Both the position numbers and the translations under genes were made by a program. A stretch of 64,000 nucleotides of DNA from Pedobacter planticolens (GTDB lineage: Bacteria; Bacteroidota; Bacteroidia; Sphingobacteriales; Sphingobacteriaceae): positions 1,426,001 to 1,490,000 of the forward strand of contig NZ_WNXD01000002.1 in NCBI RefSeq assembly GCF_014172375.1, in the 5' to 3' direction. Shown here one piece after another: positions 61,169-64,000 of the stretch. Within the stretch, counting starts at the first letter, position 1. Each line of letters starts with the position of its first letter. The notes under the pieces were generated by a model. The model was not told the DNA's origin. It searched no databases and was given only the letters and a program-made list of their open reading frames with translations.

Positions 61169-62941
61169 CTATTTTAACCTTGTTGCAATAAACGCACCCA
61201 GCTTTTCATAACCTTGTTCATTAGGATGTAAACCATCAGTAAACAAAGCTTCATCAATCTTTTTATCTGTTTTCAAAAACAATTTTCCAGCATCTGCAAA
61301 TAGAGTATTCTTACTCATATTAGTCTTAGCAAGCAATTTATTAAGGCTTGCAACCCTGTCTTCCATGGCTCTTCTTGGCAAAATACCTAATAGTATAATT
61401 TTTGCACCTGGCTGTTTTTCATGGATTGCATTTACTAAAAACTGTAATCCAGTTACAATGTCCTCATCTTTGTTTAACTGTAAATTGTTTGTGCCTATCA
61501 TCAGTACAATATGTGATGGTGAAATACCATCCAGTTCATTATGATACACACGCCACAAAACATTTTCAATCCTATCCCACCCAAAGCCAAAATTTGCGGC
61601 TTGTTTTGGTTCAAAATATTTCTGCCAAGAGGTTTCACCGCGGCGAATAGGGGCCTTTGGTTCGCCACTCCAATAATTGGTAATAGAATTTCCTAAAAAA
61701 ATAACTTGGGGTTGATGCGTTTTGTTATAAGCAAGTACGGCATTGTGCCTAGTCTCCCAATTATATGTGCTGGCATCACGACCTTGCGTTACCGGGATGG
61801 TTGTTGTGTTATCACCAATAGGTTCCTTTAGTATTTTTGACAATGCTTTTTCATAGGCGTCTGCGTAGCGCATCATACCAGCATCATTGGGGTGAGTACC
61901 GTCAACCATTGTTTCAATGTCCTGGTTAATTTCTTTTTTCGATAAAAGGAATACATTTTTTATACCCGTCGCTGAAAGCGAATCAAGTACTTCTCTTAAA
62001 GCAGTATTGACATCCTGATATTGTTTCTTTTTGTCCAAATTTATCCCATCGTCTGTATAGCCGTCATGCTCAGTAAATAGAATTGGGGTTGATGGTCGTT
62101 TTTCCTGCAATTGTTTAATAGAAGATACAATCCGCTTTTTTAACTCACCCGTGGCGATATATTGAGGTGCTGTTAAATTGGGCAAACAATCTAGTACATA
62201 AACTCTAGCATCAATCTCAGTCAACAAATCAATCAACTCTTTTTCCAGTCTGCCATTTCCCGAAAAACCAAGGTTAATTACTGTTCTATCCAACTTCCTA
62301 CCTAAAATATTGGTCCACGCCAAACCAGGTCTAGAAGCACATGCACCCTGTGCAATCGAAGTTCCATAAACAACAATTGGCTTTTCTTTTCTTACAGACA
62401 AGGGTATAAATTCAGCCTCTTTCGGCACACTAATTTGCATCCATTTTACCGAATTATATAAAGGCAAGTACATGGTATATTGAAGATTTTTCACATAATC
62501 ATCCTTCGATTTTAATCCTTTGAAACGATAAACAACCGTATCACCGAATGAATATTGACCAGACGCCCAAAGCCATTTGCCATCACTATTTTTAGCGTAC
62601 AAATCAATACCACTAACACCAGTTGCAGGCATGTGCGGCATTTGTTTACCTCCGCTCACAACATATTTTATAATAATTTCATCAGCATTAGTTTTAAAAC
62701 GAAGGTTAAGGCCAGCGCTATTTTTACTTAAATCCCAAACATCTTTACGAACAGTTTTCTCTGCTCTTTCTGGCAAACGATCATAATAATCTTTAACTTC
62801 TTTAGGCCAAGCTTGGGCGCCCAATACTTGTAAGCTATCAGTAGCAGGGTTCCATGTTTTAAATTCGCGTTTGGTCTGAGTAAAGCCTACTTGAAAAGAA
62901 ATTACAATAAAAGCGATGGTTATTAATAGTCTATTTTTCAT
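61169..62941 (-). CDS. Two-domain SGNH/GDSL hydrolase
   Basis: 590 aa with a signal peptide (QVGFTQ). Residues 180-365: SGNH domain 1 with YGTSIAQGACAS, NLGFSGNGRLE and a late GTHPNDAG block. Residues 400-590: SGNH domain 2 with FLGNSITNYWSG, MIGTNNLQLN and DGLHPNEQGY. Both domains keep the Ser and the D-x-x-H. The N-terminal 150 residues are a beta-rich domain of unknown role. Probably a periplasmic esterase of polysaccharide or acetyl groups. Confidence 0.87.
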   Translation of the reverse strand: MKNRLLITIAFIVISFQVGFTQTKREFKTWNPATDSLQVLGAQAWPKEVKDYYDRLPERAEKTVRKDVWDLSKNSAGLNLRFKTNADEIIIKYVVSGGKQMPHMPATGVSGIDLYAKNSDGKWLWASGQYSFGDTVVYRFKGLKSKDDYVKNLQYTMYLPLYNSVKWMQISVPKEAEFIPLSVRKEKPIVVYGTSIAQGACASRPGLAWTNILGRKLDRTVINLGFSGNGRLEKELIDLLTEIDARVYVLDCLPNLTAPQYIATGELKKRIVSSIKQLQEKRPSTPILFTEHDGYTDDGINLDKKKQYQDVNTALREVLDSLSATGIKNVFLLSKKEINQDIETMVDGTHPNDAGMMRYADAYEKALSKILKEPIGDNTTTIPVTQGRDASTYNWETRHNAVLAYNKTHQPQVIFLGNSITNYWSGEPKAPIRRGETSWQKYFEPKQAANFGFGWDRIENVLWRVYHNELDGISPSHIVLMIGTNNLQLNKDEDIVTGLQFLVNAIHEKQPGAKIILLGILPRRAMEDRVASLNKLLAKTNMSKNTLFADAGKLFLKTDKKIDEALFTDGLHPNEQGYEKLGAFIATRLK

Positions 62942-63020
62942 TTGAGATTAAATTAAGGAAGTAGCTGATGTAAATTAGAGATTAAAAGAAATTTATCCCG
63001 ATAGGTTTTGTGTCATACAA

Positions 63021-63051
63021 AAAAAGCTTCCCGATTTTCGGAAAGCTTTTT
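63021..63051 (-). terminator. Bidirectional-looking terminator
   Basis: AAAAAGCTT ... CCGA-TTT-TCGG ... AAGCTTTTT forms a stem with A and T runs on both sides, between the SGNH gene and the symporter gene. Confidence 0.8.
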
Positions 63052-63066
63052 CTTGAGTTATCAATT

Positions 63067-64000
63067 CTAATAATAAACAGTATAAAGTGCAACTAATATG
63101 CCTATAATTAAAATGGCACCCATTGCAAAACCAGTTGTGGTTTTAAACATTTTAGCATCAATTTCAAGTCCTTTAGCCTCAGCTTCTTTCTTGTTAGTAA
63201 GGAAACTAATTAAAACCATACCCAGTACACAGAATAAAAATACAAAGCCCATTCTATCAATAAACGGAATTTCGTAAATGCCTGCGGTATTTTTTACCGA
63301 GAAACCCATTCCCGAAAGGAAAGATAAATCTGTCCATAACGGTAAGAATTTAAGTAAAAGAGAAAGCCCGAAACCACCAATTGTAGCAAATAACGCAGCG
63401 GCAGAAGTTGTTCTTTTCCAGAAGAAACCTAAAATAAACATGGCAAAAATACCAGGCGATACAAAACCAGTATATTCCTGTATGTATTGGAAACCACCTT
63501 TTTTATCAATGCCTAAATGTGGTGCAATTAACACACCTAACACCATTGCAACAACAATAGTAATCTTTCCAACTACAACCAAGTTTTTCTCAGACGCCTC
63601 AGTATTAAATACCTTTTTGTAAATATCTAAGGTGAAAATAGTAGCAATACTATTTGCTTTACCAGCCAATGAAGCCACAACTGCTGCGGTTAATGCAGCA
63701 AAAGAAAGTCCTTTTAATCCGGCAGGTAATAAATTTAATAATACAGGGTAAGCACGATCTGGGTTCACAGAACCATCCTGAAGCATTTCAGTCTGAAAAG
63801 CCCCATCCTTATATAAAACATAAGCAGCAATACCTGGCAACACCACAATAATTGGCATTAATAACTTTAAAAATGCAGCAAATAAAATACCACCACGAGC
63901 AGTTTTTAAATCAGCACCCAAAGCACGTTGCGTAATGTACTGGTTACAGCCCCAATAGTTCAAGTTCACAATCCACATACCGCCAACAAGCACACTTAAA
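63067..64000 (-). CDS. Sodium/solute symporter family protein, N-terminal part outside the window
   Basis: About 310 C-terminal residues of an SSS-family transporter, with QYITQRALGADLKTARGG, AALTAAVVASLAGKANSIAT and FVSPGIFAMFILGFFWKRTT, the SGLT-like sequence. The frame stays open to the right edge of the window, so the N-terminus is missing. It probably imports a sugar or other solute with Na+. Near the SGNH hydrolase, a glycan-related substrate is possible. Confidence 0.88.
   Translation of the reverse strand, partial: LSVLVGGMWIVNLNYWGCNQYITQRALGADLKTARGGILFAAFLKLLMPIIVVLPGIAAYVLYKDGAFQTEMLQDGSVNPDRAYPVLLNLLPAGLKGLSFAALTAAVVASLAGKANSIATIFTLDIYKKVFNTEASEKNLVVVGKITIVVAMVLGVLIAPHLGIDKKGGFQYIQEYTGFVSPGIFAMFILGFFWKRTTSAAALFATIGGFGLSLLLKFLPLWTDLSFLSGMGFSVKNTAGIYEIPFIDRMGFVFLFCVLGMVLISFLTNKKEAEAKGLEIDAKMFKTTTGFAMGAILIIGILVALYTVYY

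Overview
The window looks like a chromosomal stretch of a Bacteroidota bacterium, most likely a Sphingobacteriaceae member of the Pedobacter or Mucilaginibacter kind. This is inferred from SusC/SusD genes, Bacteroidetes-type Tra proteins (TraE to TraM) with an RteC regulator, AT-rich DNA with TAnnTTTG-like promoter motifs, and many lipoproteins with short Cys lipoboxes. No species call is possible from sequence reading alone.

Layout. 1-4443: end of a SusC/SusD uptake locus with a TlpA-like thioredoxin protein and a DsbD-N-like protein. 4666-20403: remnant or variant of a conjugative element, with a PLP-dependent oxoamine synthase, a TetR-type regulator, an alpha-CTD-like mini protein, rteC, and a long tra operon from a VirB2-like pilin (TraE) to a VirB10-like protein (TraM) plus a DUF3945/DUF4099-type protein. 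No relaxase, coupling protein or TraN/TraO is seen. 20448-26242: a zinc-ribbon protein, four tandem structured non-coding RNA units directly upstream of an IS110-family (DEDD plus Ser) recombinase, and a PD-(D/E)XK nuclease fused to an Hsp70 ATPase. 26560-28723: accessory-element genes including a DUF932 protein. 28998-37452: a tight operon of AlkB-type dioxygenase, small SF1 helicase, unknown protein, SAM-methyltransferase-like protein, N6-adenine DNA methylase and PD-(D/E)XK nuclease, a candidate defence or DNA-modification system. 37649-39496: excisionase-like protein, tyrosine recombinase and an attachment site made of the 3' part of a tRNA-Asn gene.

39497-48825 is a second island that used the same tRNA site. 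It carries its own paralogous integrase and the same 43-bp attachment repeat. Its cargo is an envelope/stress-type cluster: DUF1223 protein, ECF sigma factor, anti-sigma-like protein, two YHS proteins, a barrel protein, DoxX, DinB-like, NRDE/TANGO2-like, ATP-grasp, LysE-like and DM13 proteins. From 48924 on the DNA looks like ordinary chromosome: an AraC regulator divergent from an operon of two aldo/keto reductases, two hydrolases, a carboxymuconolactone-decarboxylase-like protein and a cupin, then a ClC channel, an Hsp70-like protein, an MFS transporter, a two-domain SGNH hydrolase and a sodium/solute symporter cut by the window edge.

The strongest candidate for an undescribed system is the array at 21863-24018. 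Four units of about 215 nt share a 3' terminator-like stem and conserved blocks. Each has an internal loop whose closing stem changes sequence by compensatory substitution and whose two arms vary between units. That is the architecture expected of IS110 bridge RNAs, but here four different RNAs precede one recombinase. The second candidate is the AlkB-helicase-methylase-nuclease operon at 28998-37452.
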